The notes: a model not told the origin generated them from the sequence alone. A stretch of DNA of 64,000 bases from Dongia sedimenti (GCA_030715195.1 JAUYVI010000005.1:310001-374000); one strand, 5' to 3'; counted from the stretch's first letter, positions 25,158 through 33,473 are shown. A program made the numbers and translations.

Positions 25158-25174
25158 GAATCGCCTTGCGATTC
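25158..25174. repeat. Short perfect inverted repeat before the small-subunit/APC operon
   Basis: GAATCGC (25158-25164) and GCGATTC (25168-25174) flank CTT. The site lies 95 bp before the first small membrane-protein gene in a 210-bp gap, so it may be an operator. I found no convincing promoter around it. Confidence 0.3.
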
Positions 25175-25268
25175 CGACGAACGGACCGGGCAATAATCCG
25201 ATCGACCGGAATACCGGCGGCGGGCGCGCAGGCCAAGAATCTGCGCGGGAGGAAGAGGGGAGAATCCG

Positions 25269-25556
25269 ATGGCGAACGACCTGCAGTCTCGCGTCGACGC
25301 AATGTTCGCGCGCGACAAGCTCTGGGCATATGCCTTCGTCGTAGTGCTTTGGGCGACGCTGATCTTCGTTTATGGCTCGCTGATGCCGATCATTCCAGAC
25401 ACCGGGGTGCACATCGTCATCCTGGTTTCCGGCGTCATTGTCGGCCTGTTCAACACCATCTCGATCGTGGCGATGATCTCGCATTACAGCCACGACCGGA
25501 AGTTCATCTACGAACTCGACATCCGCCATTTGGACGAGCGTCACGCGCCGCGGTGA
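25269..25556 (+). CDS. Small two-TM membrane protein, APC operon gene 1
   Basis: A 95-residue protein I do not recognise. A short charged N-terminus (SRVDAMFARDKLW) leads to TM1 (about 20-41), a tight turn PDTG, TM2 (about 46-69) and a charged C-terminus (SHDRKFIYELDIRHLDERH). Both ends are predicted in the cytoplasm. A strong ribosome site (GAGGGGAGA) precedes the ATG. It is the first of three small membrane proteins directly before an APC permease and ends 74 bp before the second. Its arrangement suggests an accessory subunit of that permease. Confidence 0.75.
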   Translation: MANDLQSRVDAMFARDKLWAYAFVVVLWATLIFVYGSLMPIIPDTGVHIVILVSGVIVGLFNTISIVAMISHYSHDRKFIYELDIRHLDERHAPR

Positions 25557-25630
25557 CCGCGCGTTCGTAGGCGCTCGGGCCGCGGGACGACCCGCGAACC
25601 GCCGCATGAAGATCATGGGGGAGAACGACC

Positions 25631-26056
25631 ATGGCTAAGTCCGCCTATCAGCCGCCCCGGCAATCGACGCTCGGGCAGATCATCGATTCGGTGGTGATCC
25701 TCGGCGCCGTGTTCCTGGCGCTGTGGTTGCCGATTGCCGCCAACCTGGCGGGCGCCGACACCAAGCAGATCCTGCCGCCGGGCGTCACCGTCGCCGAGAA
25801 CGCCGACGGCTCGAAGACCTGGACCGGGCTGACCTGGGAAGGTCTCGGCCAGAACGCCACCATGCAGGCGCAGTGGGAGAAGCTCGGCTATTCGATCGAG
25901 GACGCGGCGGGCCTGATCACGGTCTGGTTCGACTACGAGATCAACTGGCTGCTGGCTTTGGTCACCGCGGTTGTGGTGATCGGCTATTTCGCGATCCTGC
26001 TCTATTACTCGGAGCGCGAGTACAAGGAAGTCATCGCCGAGAAATTCGACCGGTAA
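25631..26056 (+). CDS. Two-TM membrane protein with periplasmic loop, APC operon gene 2
   Basis: A 141-residue protein without a recognised family. TM1 (about 20-40) and TM2 (about 104-126) enclose a loop of about 60 residues with LPPGVTVAENADGSKTW and a Trp-rich part, predicted periplasmic. The C-terminus (YYSEREYKEVIAEKF) is cytoplasmic and charged. GGGGGAG lies 8 nt before the ATG. The loop could contact a binding protein or gate the substrate path of the APC permease encoded two genes downstream. That role is inference from gene order only. Confidence 0.75.
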   Translation: MAKSAYQPPRQSTLGQIIDSVVILGAVFLALWLPIAANLAGADTKQILPPGVTVAENADGSKTWTGLTWEGLGQNATMQAQWEKLGYSIEDAAGLITVWFDYEINWLLALVTAVVVIGYFAILLYYSEREYKEVIAEKFDR

Positions 26057-26102
26057 CAACGCTGCTGGGGATCGCGCATCGCGTCCCGCGACGGAGGGGC
26101 AA

Positions 26103-26288
26103 ATGGATTTCTGGGACATTCTGCAATACGGGTCGTGGGCCGTCGCGGCCCTGCTGCTGCTCTGGATGGTGGCCGATGCCTTCATGGTCAGCAGCCAGTT
26201 CACCGAGGACGTGCTGACCAGCTCGCAGGAAGGCATCGACGAGCTGGCCGCCCAGCAGCAGGCGCACAACGCGGGGAAGGGGTCGTAA
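26103..26288 (+). CDS. Single-TM small protein, APC operon gene 3
   Basis: A 61-residue protein: a short N-terminus, one TM helix (about 9-31, including GSWAVAALLLLWMVADAF) and a polar, Gln- and Glu-rich tail (QEGIDELAAQQQAHNAG) likely helical in the cytoplasm. GGAGGGG precedes the ATG at good spacing. The stop is 1 bp before the permease start, the tightest link in the operon, so its translation is probably coupled to the permease. No family recognised. Confidence 0.72.
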   Translation: MDFWDILQYGSWAVAALLLLWMVADAFMVSSQFTEDVLTSSQEGIDELAAQQQAHNAGKGS

Positions 26289-26289
26289 C

Positions 26290-27726
26290 ATGAGCGATTC
26301 TGCAGTGACGGCGACCCAGACCGCCAATCCGAACGCGATCAACCTGAAGAAGGTCCTCGGCCCGGTGCATGTCTGGGCGCTCGGCGTCGGCATCGTGCTG
26401 GTCGGCGAGTTCATGGGCTGGAACTACTCGGTGGCGAAGGGCGGAGCCTATGGCTCGTTGATCGCCTGCTGGGTGATCGGCCTGCTCTACACCTGCGTCG
26501 CCATGATCGATTCCGAGATCACATCGACCGTGGCCGCGGCCGGCGGCCAGTATGCCCAGGCCAAGCACACGACGGGACCGCTGATGGCGTTCAACGTCGG
26601 CATCTACCTGGTCATGGCCTACACCATGCTCGAAGCCGCCGACGTGCTGGTGTTCGGCGACCTGGTCTCGATCGGTGCCGGCGAGCTCGGACGGGAGGGC
26701 GTCGATCCCAAGCCCTTCGTCTTCCTCGCGGTCGCGGTGCTGGCCTGGCTTAATTACCGCGGCGTGTTCATGGCGCTCAGCGTCAATTTCCTGATCACCG
26801 CGGTCGCCTTCTTCTCGATCATCATCCTCTGGGTCGGCGTGCAGCCGTTCTCGCCGGGCGAGATCACCCAGCATGCGGAAATGCTGGCGATCGTGCCCCT
26901 GCCCGAGCTCTCCAGCGTGCAGGGCCTGCCCTATGGCTGGCTCGGCGTGCTCGCCGCTTTCCAGTTCGGCACCTGGTACTATCTCGGCATCGAGGGCACC
27001 TGCCAGGCGGCCGAGGAAGTGCGCTCGGCCGGCCGGTCGCTGCCGCTCGGCACCATGAGCGGCATGATCACACTGCTGATCGCCGCGTCGCTCACCTGGT
27101 GGATCTGCGCCGGCATGCTGCCTTGGGACTATCTCGGCCAGGCGCTGGCGCCGCTCTACGACGCCTCGAAGATGACCGGCAGCAACTTCCTGGTGGTCTT
27201 GCTCTGGGTGGCGACCGTGTTCTCCGCCATCGCCTCGGCCAACGGCTGCATCAACGATGCGTCGCGCGCCTGGTTCTCCATGGGTCGCGATCGCTATCTG
27301 CCGCAATGGTTCGCGGCGGTGCATCCCAGGTATCGCACGCCCTACCGGTCGATCCTGTTCCTGATCCCGATCGCCGTCGCCTTCGGCTTCACCGGGTTGC
27401 TGGCGCAGACCATCACCTTCTCGATCGTCTCGGGCCTGCTCGGCTACACCTTCATGCCGATCAACCTCACGAAGTTCCGGCGGAAGTGGCCCTTGGGCTC
27501 GATCAAGCGCGGCTTCGTGTCGCCGATGCACCCGATCCCGGCGATCGTGCTGATGACACTCTGCGTGCTGACCTTCTTCGCCGTCTTCCTCGGCTTCGGC
27601 ACGCAGCTCTTCGTGATGATCGGCTTCTACATCTTCATTTCGCTCTACTTCGTCTACCGTCGTTACAAGTACGTCCGGCGCGGTGACCAGTTCACCATGG
27701 CCTGGCCGAAGCCGCAGGGTTACTGA
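26290..27726 (+). CDS. APC superfamily amino acid/amine permease
   Basis: A 478-residue inner-membrane transporter with about twelve TMs. GIVLVGEFMGWNYSVAKGGAYGSL in TM1 and the following AAAGGQYAQA are close to the ethanolamine-permease branch of the APC family, where the broken TM1 forms the substrate site. GIEGTCQAAEEVRSAGRSLPLG in the central part is the usual APC loop. The substrate is likely a small amine or amino acid. Its linkage to three small membrane-protein genes is the notable feature. A strong terminator follows at 27780, so the four genes form one unit. Confidence 0.9.
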   Translation: MSDSAVTATQTANPNAINLKKVLGPVHVWALGVGIVLVGEFMGWNYSVAKGGAYGSLIACWVIGLLYTCVAMIDSEITSTVAAAGGQYAQAKHTTGPLMAFNVGIYLVMAYTMLEAADVLVFGDLVSIGAGELGREGVDPKPFVFLAVAVLAWLNYRGVFMALSVNFLITAVAFFSIIILWVGVQPFSPGEITQHAEMLAIVPLPELSSVQGLPYGWLGVLAAFQFGTWYYLGIEGTCQAAEEVRSAGRSLPLGTMSGMITLLIAASLTWWICAGMLPWDYLGQALAPLYDASKMTGSNFLVVLLWVATVFSAIASANGCINDASRAWFSMGRDRYLPQWFAAVHPRYRTPYRSILFLIPIAVAFGFTGLLAQTITFSIVSGLLGYTFMPINLTKFRRKWPLGSIKRGFVSPMHPIPAIVLMTLCVLTFFAVFLGFGTQLFVMIGFYIFISLYFVYRRYKYVRRGDQFTMAWPKPQGY

Positions 27727-27779
27727 GAATTACCGAGAGCTATCGATCCAGCCGATCCTCCCGGCTGTAGGCGTGCCGT

Positions 27780-27811
27780 GGCCGGCGGGGCGACCCGCCG
27801 GCCGTTCTTTT
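27780..27811 (+). terminator. Intrinsic terminator of the small-subunit/APC operon
   Basis: GGCCGGCGGG (27780-27789) and CCCGCCGGCC (27794-27803) form a perfect 10-bp stem with a GCGA loop, followed by GTTCTTTT (27804-27811). It closes the 25269-27726 unit and separates it from the next genes. Confidence 0.88.
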
Positions 27812-27844
27812 ACCCGGCCGCGGCTGCGGCTATGGTGCGATCCG

Positions 27845-28525
27845 ATGAATCCAACCATGGAATATCTCGCCGTCGCGGCGTTCGGCATCCTCGGCGTCTT
27901 CGTGCTGGCCGGCATCTACCGGCGCGACCGGGCCAAGCTCCGCGCGTTGCGCGGGGCGGTCTTCGCACCGGCCTATCCGCTGTTCGAGTCCTATCGGGTG
28001 ACTCAGGACAGCGTCGATTTTCCCGAGCTGCGCGGCCGTTATCGCGGGCACGATTTTCACGTCGACGCGCTGGTCGACATGGTGACCTTCCGCAAGCTGC
28101 CGAGCCTGTGGCTTCGGGTGTCGTTGCTGGCGCCGGTGCCGTATCGCGGCACGCTCGACATCATGGTGCGTTCACAGAACGTCGAGTTCTATTCGCCGGC
28201 CAACGAACTTGACCATGCGATCCAGCCGCCCGCCGGCTGGCCCGCGGGCACGATCGTCAAGACCGACAATCCCGATGCCATGCCGCCGGCGGCGTTGGTC
28301 GATCCGCACATGAGCTTCTTCGCGGCGCCGAAAGCCAAGGAGATCCTGATCACGCCGAAAGGGGTCCGTCTGGTCTATCAGACCGATCAGGGAACGCGGG
28401 CGGAGTATCTCGTGCTGCGCAGCGCCAATTTCGCGGCGCCGCAGGTCACGGCGGAGGTGATGGCCGATCTGCTCGATCGCGCGATCGCGTTGTATCAAGA
28501 CTTGGCGGGCAGGAGCGCATCGTGA
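27845..28525 (+). CDS. Membrane-anchored protein of unknown function
   Basis: A 226-residue protein. One TM (about 5-24) is followed by RRDRAKLRALRG and a soluble domain of about 190 residues rich in beta-strand-like segments (FPELRGRYRGHDFHVDALVD; LWLRVSLLAPVPYRGTLDIM). No known motif is seen. I started at ATG 27845; a reading from further upstream would cross the terminator. It overlaps the next small gene by 4 bp (GTGA), so the two are probably made together. Confidence 0.7.
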   Translation: MNPTMEYLAVAAFGILGVFVLAGIYRRDRAKLRALRGAVFAPAYPLFESYRVTQDSVDFPELRGRYRGHDFHVDALVDMVTFRKLPSLWLRVSLLAPVPYRGTLDIMVRSQNVEFYSPANELDHAIQPPAGWPAGTIVKTDNPDAMPPAALVDPHMSFFAAPKAKEILITPKGVRLVYQTDQGTRAEYLVLRSANFAAPQVTAEVMADLLDRAIALYQDLAGRSAS

Positions 28526-28857
28526 AGAAGACCCGCCCTACGCCGAAACCGCCGGCGAAAGCCGCGCCCAAGCCGCCGCTCCATCCCTACCTCGTCCTCG
28601 GCGTGGCGGTCCTCCTACCAGGCATGGGTCAGGTCCTCAACAACCAGGCGGGGCGTGGCCTGCTCTTCGCCTTCACCGCCTTCGCCCTGGGATTCATCAC
28701 CGCCAAGTATGCGGCGCCGGAGGCTTCCATCCTCGGCCGCTATGCCGGCGGCTTCTTCATCTACGCGGTCGCCGTCATGGACGCCTACAAATGGGCTCGC
28801 GTGCGCTGGGAAATCTTTCACCATCGGGGCGATGCGCAGACACCGGTCGGCGACTGA
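28522..28857 (+). CDS. Small membrane protein with GxGQ..N.Q..RG motif
   Basis: A 111-residue protein that starts with GTG inside the stop of the preceding gene. A Pro/Lys-rich cytoplasmic tail (TPKPPAKAAPKPPLHPY) is followed by about three TMs. The segment LLPGMGQVLNNQAGRGLL recalls the conserved turn of TM2-domain and DUF5683-like proteins, whose function is poorly known. I name no function. Confidence 0.62.
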   Translation: MKKTRPTPKPPAKAAPKPPLHPYLVLGVAVLLPGMGQVLNNQAGRGLLFAFTAFALGFITAKYAAPEASILGRYAGGFFIYAVAVMDAYKWARVRWEIFHHRGDAQTPVGD

Positions 28858-28910
28858 ACGAAAATCCTGCTAGAGTCCAGCTCTGTGTCGACTCGGCGGC
28901 GGTGGATTCA

Positions 28911-29336
28911 ATGGCCGACCAAAGGATTCTTTGCGCGACCGATGGCTCGGCCCTGTCCGAGAAGGCGGTGATTCACGCCATCAACTGGGCGCAGCAACTC
29001 AACCAGTTCCTCGCCTTCATCACGGTGACCGACGGCTCGGAGATCAAATTCATCGTCTGGGACGAGGCGAAACTCGCCGCCGGCGATTTGCCGGTCGACA
29101 AGTCGCTGCTGGTCGCCCTGGAACGGGCGCTGGCTGCCGGGCTGAAGCGCGTCAGCTGTGTGCGCGGCACCAGCCCCGACATCGCCGACGGCGTCGTCAC
29201 CTATGCCGAGAAGAACCACTATCACCACATCATCGTCGGCAGCGCCGGCCGCAGCGGCACCGCGCGCTTCCTCAAAGGCTCGGTCGCCGAGGACATCGTG
29301 GTCCGCGCCCATTGCCCGGTCACCATCGTCCGCTGA
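28911..29336 (+). CDS. Universal stress protein (UspA family)
   Basis: A 141-residue single-domain USP. The N-terminal strand ILCATDGS and the C-terminal nucleotide motif GSAGRSGTARFLKGSV (G-x2-G-x9-G-S) point to an ATP-binding subtype. Such proteins act as cytoplasmic stress or energy-state adaptors and are often encoded beside transporters. It lies between the unknown membrane pair and the second APC permease, with no strong terminator directly after it. Confidence 0.88.
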   Translation: MADQRILCATDGSALSEKAVIHAINWAQQLNQFLAFITVTDGSEIKFIVWDEAKLAAGDLPVDKSLLVALERALAAGLKRVSCVRGTSPDIADGVVTYAEKNHYHHIIVGSAGRSGTARFLKGSVAEDIVVRAHCPVTIVR

Positions 29337-29367
29337 TAACGGCTGCACGACGGCGGTCAGCCTTCCG

Positions 29368-29440
29368 ACCAATCGGATACCGTTCCTAGCAGTCTTTCAA
29401 CCAATCCAATACCAAATTTCAGCGATTGTGCTGGATTGGG
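29368..29440. promoter_or_regulatory. Three iteron-like boxes upstream of the second APC permease
   Basis: ACCAATCGGATACC (29368-29381) and ACCAATCCAATACC (29400-29413) differ at two bases and are 32 bp apart, about three helical turns. TGGATTGG (29432-29439), the inverse of CCAATCCA, gives a third copy about 32 bp further. They lie in the 412-bp gap between the UspA and APC genes and look like binding sites for one regulator. Confidence 0.45.
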
Positions 29441-29624
29441 CGGTCATTTTGTCGCATCATGGTCACACGTGCTTCGATGACTGGTCGGCGAGGGGGAAGG
29501 TCGCTTGGCTGAGTTACCATCGGTGCTGTTGAGGGACTCTCGCGCCTGCGTGCCCGCGGGCCGGGCGTTACGCCTGCCGCCGCAGTGCCCAATCCTCGCG
29601 CGTCCATCCATCGCTGCGATCTCG

Positions 29625-29664
29625 ACCCCGGAGGCCTGGTGCCGTTCCGGGGTTTTCCTTTTTT
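29625..29664 (+). terminator. Intrinsic terminator in the APC leader (attenuator or small-RNA end)
   Basis: ACCCCGGA (29625-29632) pairs with TCCGGGGT (29646-29653), with an inner GGC/GCC, and is followed by TTTCC and T6 (to 29664). It sits 85 bp upstream of the APC start and more than 280 bp after the UspA stop, so it must end a leader transcript or a small RNA. The 100 nt before it contain further short stems (29552-29561 and 29564-29574). Confidence 0.72.
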
Positions 29665-29748
29665 GCGAATCGTAAGGCCCGTTCCGGTCGGTCGACGCTG
29701 CGGGGGCATCAACCAAACAACGACCAGATTCAAACGAGGGAGTGTTCG

Positions 29749-31428
29749 ATGACGGCGATTACCGAAGGTGCGCACGCCAATCTGCACCGAACGATCGATT
29801 GGAAAGGGGCGTTCTGGGTTGCGAGCGGCGTCCCCGCGCTCGTGCTGTTCTCCATCGGCGGCATCGCCGGCACGGTCGGCAACGTAGCCTTTGCCGTCTG
29901 GATCGTCTCGATGTTCATGGGCTTCATCCAGTCCTTCACCTATGCTGAGATCGCCGGCCTGTTCCCCAACAAGTCGGGTGGTGCTTCGGTCTATGGTGCC
30001 GCGGCCTGGCTGCGTTACAGCAAGTTCATTGCGCCGCTCTCGGTCTGGTGTAACTGGTTCGCCTGGTCGCCGGTGCTCTCGCTCGGCACCTCGATTGCGG
30101 CCGGCTACATCCTCACCGCGATGGCACCCTTGCCGGACCAACAGGCGATCGATGCCTATATCGCGGCCAATGCGGGTGCGACCGTGGAAACGGCAACGCA
30201 AGCGCTGACGCCGTGGATCCGGACCGCCGACGCCAGTCTAGGCAGCTTCACGATCGGAAGCGTGGGCTTTTCGTTCAACGCCACCTTCTGGATCGGCGCC
30301 GTTCTGATGCTGGCGTGCTTCTTCATCCAGCATCGCGGCATCTCCGGAACCGCCCGCGTCCAGACCATCTTCGGCATCTTGGTCATCGTGCCGATGGTGA
30401 TCGTCGGCGTGGTGCCGTTCCTTAACGGCAACTTCCACAGCGAGAACTTCTCGCCGCTGGTTCCGCTCGCCGTGGCCTATGCGCCGGATCCAGGCTCCTG
30501 GAACATAGCCGGCTGGACCCTGGTGCTCGGCGGCATGTTCATCGCCGCTTGGTCGACCTATGGATTCGAAACCGCCGTCTGTTACACCAGCGAGTTCAAG
30601 AATCCCGCGACCGACACGTTCAAGGCGATTTTCGCCTCGGGTCTGCTCTGCATTCTCATCTTCGTGCTGGTCCCGGTGGCCTTCCAGGGCTACCTCGGCC
30701 TGACCGGAATGCTGGCGACGCCTGTGGTCGATGGTTCCGGGGTGGCCGACGTGATGGCCACCATGGTTGGCGGCGGACCCATCATCCATGCCATCATGGT
30801 GATCCTGATGATCATAGCGCTGATGCTCTGTATCATGACGGCGATGGCCGGGTCGTCGCGGACGCTCTACCAGGGCTCGGTGGACGGCTGGCTACCGCGC
30901 TACCTCAGCCATGTGAACCATCATGGTGCGCCGACCGCGGCGATGTGGACCGATCTGGGTGCCAACCTCATCGTGCTGGCGATCGCGGCAACCGACGCGG
31001 CTTCGTTCTTCTTCATTCTCGCCGTGTCGAACTGCGGTTACATCATCTTCAATTTCCTCAACCTCAATGCCGGCTGGATCCATCGGATGGACAGTGGCCA
31101 TGTCAGCCGGCCCTACAAGGCGCCGACCATCATCATCGCGCTTGGCGGGATCTTCGCTTACGTCAATGCCGTCTTCATGGGAGCCGGCGCCAAGGTCTGG
31201 AATCCCCTTGCGCTCTGGGCCGGCTTGATCTTCGCGGCGCTGATCATTCCGGTCTTCTGCTTCCGCCATTACATCCAGGATGGCGGCAAGTTCCCATCGC
31301 GGATGCTCGACGATCTCGGACTGAAGGAAGGCGACCTGGGTCACAAGAAGGCGGGCTTTCTGCCTTACCTCACCCTGATCGCCGGCGCCGTAGTGGTGTT
31401 GGTTTCGAACTACATCTTCACGCTCTAG
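29749..31428 (+). CDS. APC superfamily permease, long form
   Basis: A 559-residue inner-membrane transporter with about twelve TMs and an extra-cytoplasmic insertion of about 45 residues (near 125-172) between early helices. FSIGGIAGTVGN in TM1 and AEIAGLFPNKSGGASVYGAAAW in TM2 are typical APC substrate-site segments, and STYGFETAVCYTSEFKNPATDTFKAI is the TM6 region. Substrate is probably an amino acid or amine. GAGGGAG is 7-8 nt before the ATG. No small-subunit genes accompany it, unlike the APC gene at 26290. Expression is likely controlled by the structured leader and terminator upstream. Confidence 0.88.
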   Translation: MTAITEGAHANLHRTIDWKGAFWVASGVPALVLFSIGGIAGTVGNVAFAVWIVSMFMGFIQSFTYAEIAGLFPNKSGGASVYGAAAWLRYSKFIAPLSVWCNWFAWSPVLSLGTSIAAGYILTAMAPLPDQQAIDAYIAANAGATVETATQALTPWIRTADASLGSFTIGSVGFSFNATFWIGAVLMLACFFIQHRGISGTARVQTIFGILVIVPMVIVGVVPFLNGNFHSENFSPLVPLAVAYAPDPGSWNIAGWTLVLGGMFIAAWSTYGFETAVCYTSEFKNPATDTFKAIFASGLLCILIFVLVPVAFQGYLGLTGMLATPVVDGSGVADVMATMVGGGPIIHAIMVILMIIALMLCIMTAMAGSSRTLYQGSVDGWLPRYLSHVNHHGAPTAAMWTDLGANLIVLAIAATDAASFFFILAVSNCGYIIFNFLNLNAGWIHRMDSGHVSRPYKAPTIIIALGGIFAYVNAVFMGAGAKVWNPLALWAGLIFAALIIPVFCFRHYIQDGGKFPSRMLDDLGLKEGDLGHKKAGFLPYLTLIAGAVVVLVSNYIFTL

Positions 31429-31447
31429 CCTTCAGAGCGCTTTCGGC

Positions 31448-31480
31448 GGGCGGGGTTGTTCAACCCCGCCCGTTTCCTTT
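31448..31480 (+). terminator. Intrinsic terminator after the second APC gene
   Basis: GGGCGGGGTT (31448-31457) and AACCCCGCCC (31462-31471) form a perfect 10-bp stem with a GTTC loop, followed by GTTTCCTTT. It begins 20 bp after the APC stop. Confidence 0.88.
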
Positions 31481-31527
31481 CTGCAACGCTCCGGCGCAAG
31501 AATTCGTGAAGAAAGCCGGATACCTTC

Positions 31528-31555
31528 TTGACCCAGCAGACTTTCCCGCTATATA
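31528..31555 (+). promoter_or_regulatory. Candidate sigma-70 promoter for the acetyltransferase gene
   Basis: TTGACC (31528-31533), 16 bp, then TATATA (31550-31555). It lies in the 336-bp gap after the APC terminator and would give a leader of about 200 nt before the acetyltransferase. The remainder of the gap shows no gene that I can support. Confidence 0.5.
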
Positions 31556-31764
31556 CGCAATCATCCGAAACAGCCGAAAGGCTACAAGGTTGTCCAGTCT
31601 GCGCCTCCGACGACGATATCAGGCGCCCGTTACGACGGGCCGCGAAGTCGGGTGCGCGCATGACTGTGGGAGAACCTTGAGCTGACCGCTTCGGCGGGAT
31701 CCCACAGCGGCGCACCGGCTCCAAAGCCCGGTCCGATCACCGCTTTAAAACAGAGGATCCCGAA

Positions 31765-32355
31765 ATGACCGCCACCGAAGCCCAGTTCTCCATCAAACCT
31801 GAATCCGCCGCGCTGGCCCCGCGCGTCGAGCTGCTGCTCGACCGGGTGTTCGGCGCGGAACGACGCGAGAAGGCCTCCTACCTGTTTCGGGAAGGGGTCG
31901 CCCCGGTCGCGCCGCTCTCCTTCGTGGCGCTCGATCACCACAAGAAGCTGGTCGGCTCGATCCGCTACTGGCCGATCCAGGTCGGCGAGACCGGCCATCC
32001 CGCTCTGCTGCTGGGCCCGCTGGCGATCACGCCGCAGCTCGCCGGCAAGGGCATCGGCCGCGCCCTGACCTTCCGCACCCTCGAGATCGCCGCCGAGATG
32101 GGCTACGACCTGGTGCTGCTGGTCGGCGACTATGACTACTACAAGAGATTCGGCTTCGTGCCCGCGACGCCCTACGGCTTCGTCATGCCGACCGAGAAGC
32201 GGCCCGAACGTCTGCAGGTGACCGAGCTGAAGCCCGGCGTGCTGGGCCGCGTCTCCGGCGAGATCCGCCATGTGAAGGAGAGCACCGGCTCCGTCGTCGC
32301 AATGCCGGTGCAGCCGCCCCGGAGGCGGGTTCGACGAGCCGCCGCCCGGGCGTAA
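31765..32355 (+). CDS. GNAT acetyltransferase (YhbS-like)
   Basis: A 196-residue N-acetyltransferase. The acetyl-CoA loop reads QLAGKGIGRAL (about 90-100), preceded by the strand LLLGPLAITP and followed by DYDYYKRFGFVPA, the usual bulge-and-Tyr region of YhbS-type enzymes. The C-terminal 20 residues are very Arg-rich (RRRVRRAAARA) and may bind nucleic acid or be a drifted tail. Substrate unknown. It converges with the LacI gene 98 bp away. Confidence 0.88.
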   Translation: MTATEAQFSIKPESAALAPRVELLLDRVFGAERREKASYLFREGVAPVAPLSFVALDHHKKLVGSIRYWPIQVGETGHPALLLGPLAITPQLAGKGIGRALTFRTLEIAAEMGYDLVLLVGDYDYYKRFGFVPATPYGFVMPTEKRPERLQVTELKPGVLGRVSGEIRHVKESTGSVVAMPVQPPRRRVRRAAARA

Positions 32356-32398
32356 TTAAAGATCTGGCCAGAGAGCCGAGGATAATCGTTCAGACGCG

Positions 32399-32423
32399 GA
32401 TGCCCGGGCTCGCCCCGGGCATC
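32399..32423. repeat. Perfect extragenic palindrome
   Basis: GATGCCCGGG (32399-32408) and CCCGGGCATC (32414-32423) flank CTCGC. It lies between convergent genes and has no T-run on either side. Its core resembles the CCCGGGC palindromes that recur between genes in many alphaproteobacteria, so it may be a repeat copy as well as a transcript-end hairpin. Confidence 0.6.
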
Positions 32424-32453
32424 TGCCGTTTGGGCCAGAGTGAACACCCACGC

Positions 32454-33473
32454 CTAAACCGACGCGCCGGCGACCAGGTCGACCGCCAGGACATGCTCCC
32501 TTTTTCGAAAATGGCCCGCCTCCAACCGGTCGAGGATTACTGCGGCGCCCAGCTGGCCCAGTTCGTAGGCTGGCGAGCGCGCGGTGGTGAGCGGCGGATC
32601 GGCAAAGCCCGAGAACGGGAACGCATTGAATCCGCACACGCCGACATCCCCCGGCACGCGGATGTTGTGTCGTTTGAGGACCTGCATGACGGTCAGCGCC
32701 ACCTGATCGTTCTGCCCGATGAAGACGTCCGGCGGCGCGGTCCGCGCCAGATAGGCCTCGGCGGCGGCGACGATGGATGCGCTGCTCGTCTCGTCGCAGC
32801 GCACGAGGTCGAGGCTGACCCGCTTGTCGTCGAACACATCCCGGAAGCCGCTCACCCGCTGTTCGATCGCGGGCCAGGAAAGTTCCGAGATGAACATGAC
32901 GGCCCGCTTCGCGCGGCGCTTCTCCAGGATATAGCGCGCCAGGCCGACGGCGCCCGCGCGGTCGTCCTGGCGCACGAAGCAGGCGTCCTTGGCGGAGGCG
33001 ACCGGCTGATCCTGGAAGGTGACGAAAGGTTGCCCCAACTCGGTCAACAGCTTGATGTAGCTGAGGCGATCGCGCCTAGAACCGGAAAGCGTGACGCAAA
33101 GCGCATCCACCTCCGATTCCCGCACCAGGACCGAGTCTCTCAATTCGTGCGGCTTGATCCCGTGGAGCAATAGGCCGAATCCCCGCGCGCTGAGATGGTT
33201 GGTCAGTCCGGCCACCAGATTGGTGGTGAAGGGATCGGCCAGAAAGCTCGGCGATGCGTCGACGATCGCCATACCGATGGTCGATCGACGCAGCGTGCGC
33301 AGGCTGCGTCCGACCCGGCTCGGCCGATAGCCGAGGTCGCGGATCGCTTCCTCGACGCGCTGGCGGGTCGTTTCCGACATGCCGACGTTGATTCGATTGA
33401 CGACTTTGGAAACCGTTGCCGTCGAAACGCCGGCGCGCGCGGCGACCGCATGAATGGTTGGTGGTTTGGCCAT
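32454..33473 (-). CDS. LacI family regulator of the TRAP/carboxylate cluster
   Basis: A 339-residue repressor. Residues 5-26 form the LacI helix-turn-helix (TIHAVAARAGVSTATVSKVV), with the hinge helix near SRVGRSLRTLRR. A periplasmic-binding-protein-like effector domain follows, with FIGQNDQVALTVMQVLKRHNIRVPGDVGVCGFN as the family signature region (shown by its parts). Start ATG 33473 has GAGG 4-6 nt upstream; a longer reading adds 20 residues without a ribosome site. It is divergent from the RraA-TRAP cluster and a matching operator lies in the gap. The effector is probably the transported carboxylate or a product of it. Confidence 0.93.
   Translation of the reverse strand: MAKPPTIHAVAARAGVSTATVSKVVNRINVGMSETTRQRVEEAIRDLGYRPSRVGRSLRTLRRSTIGMAIVDASPSFLADPFTTNLVAGLTNHLSARGFGLLLHGIKPHELRDSVLVRESEVDALCVTLSGSRRDRLSYIKLLTELGQPFVTFQDQPVASAKDACFVRQDDRAGAVGLARYILEKRRAKRAVMFISELSWPAIEQRVSGFRDVFDDKRVSLDLVRCDETSSASIVAAAEAYLARTAPPDVFIGQNDQVALTVMQVLKRHNIRVPGDVGVCGFNAFPFSGFADPPLTTARSPAYELGQLGAAVILDRLEAGHFRKREHVLAVDLVAGASV

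Noticed and set aside
29480-29664. A glycine or guanidine riboswitch upstream of the second APC gene.
   Set aside because: The conserved cores I know for these classes are not visible; only the terminator and general structure can be supported.
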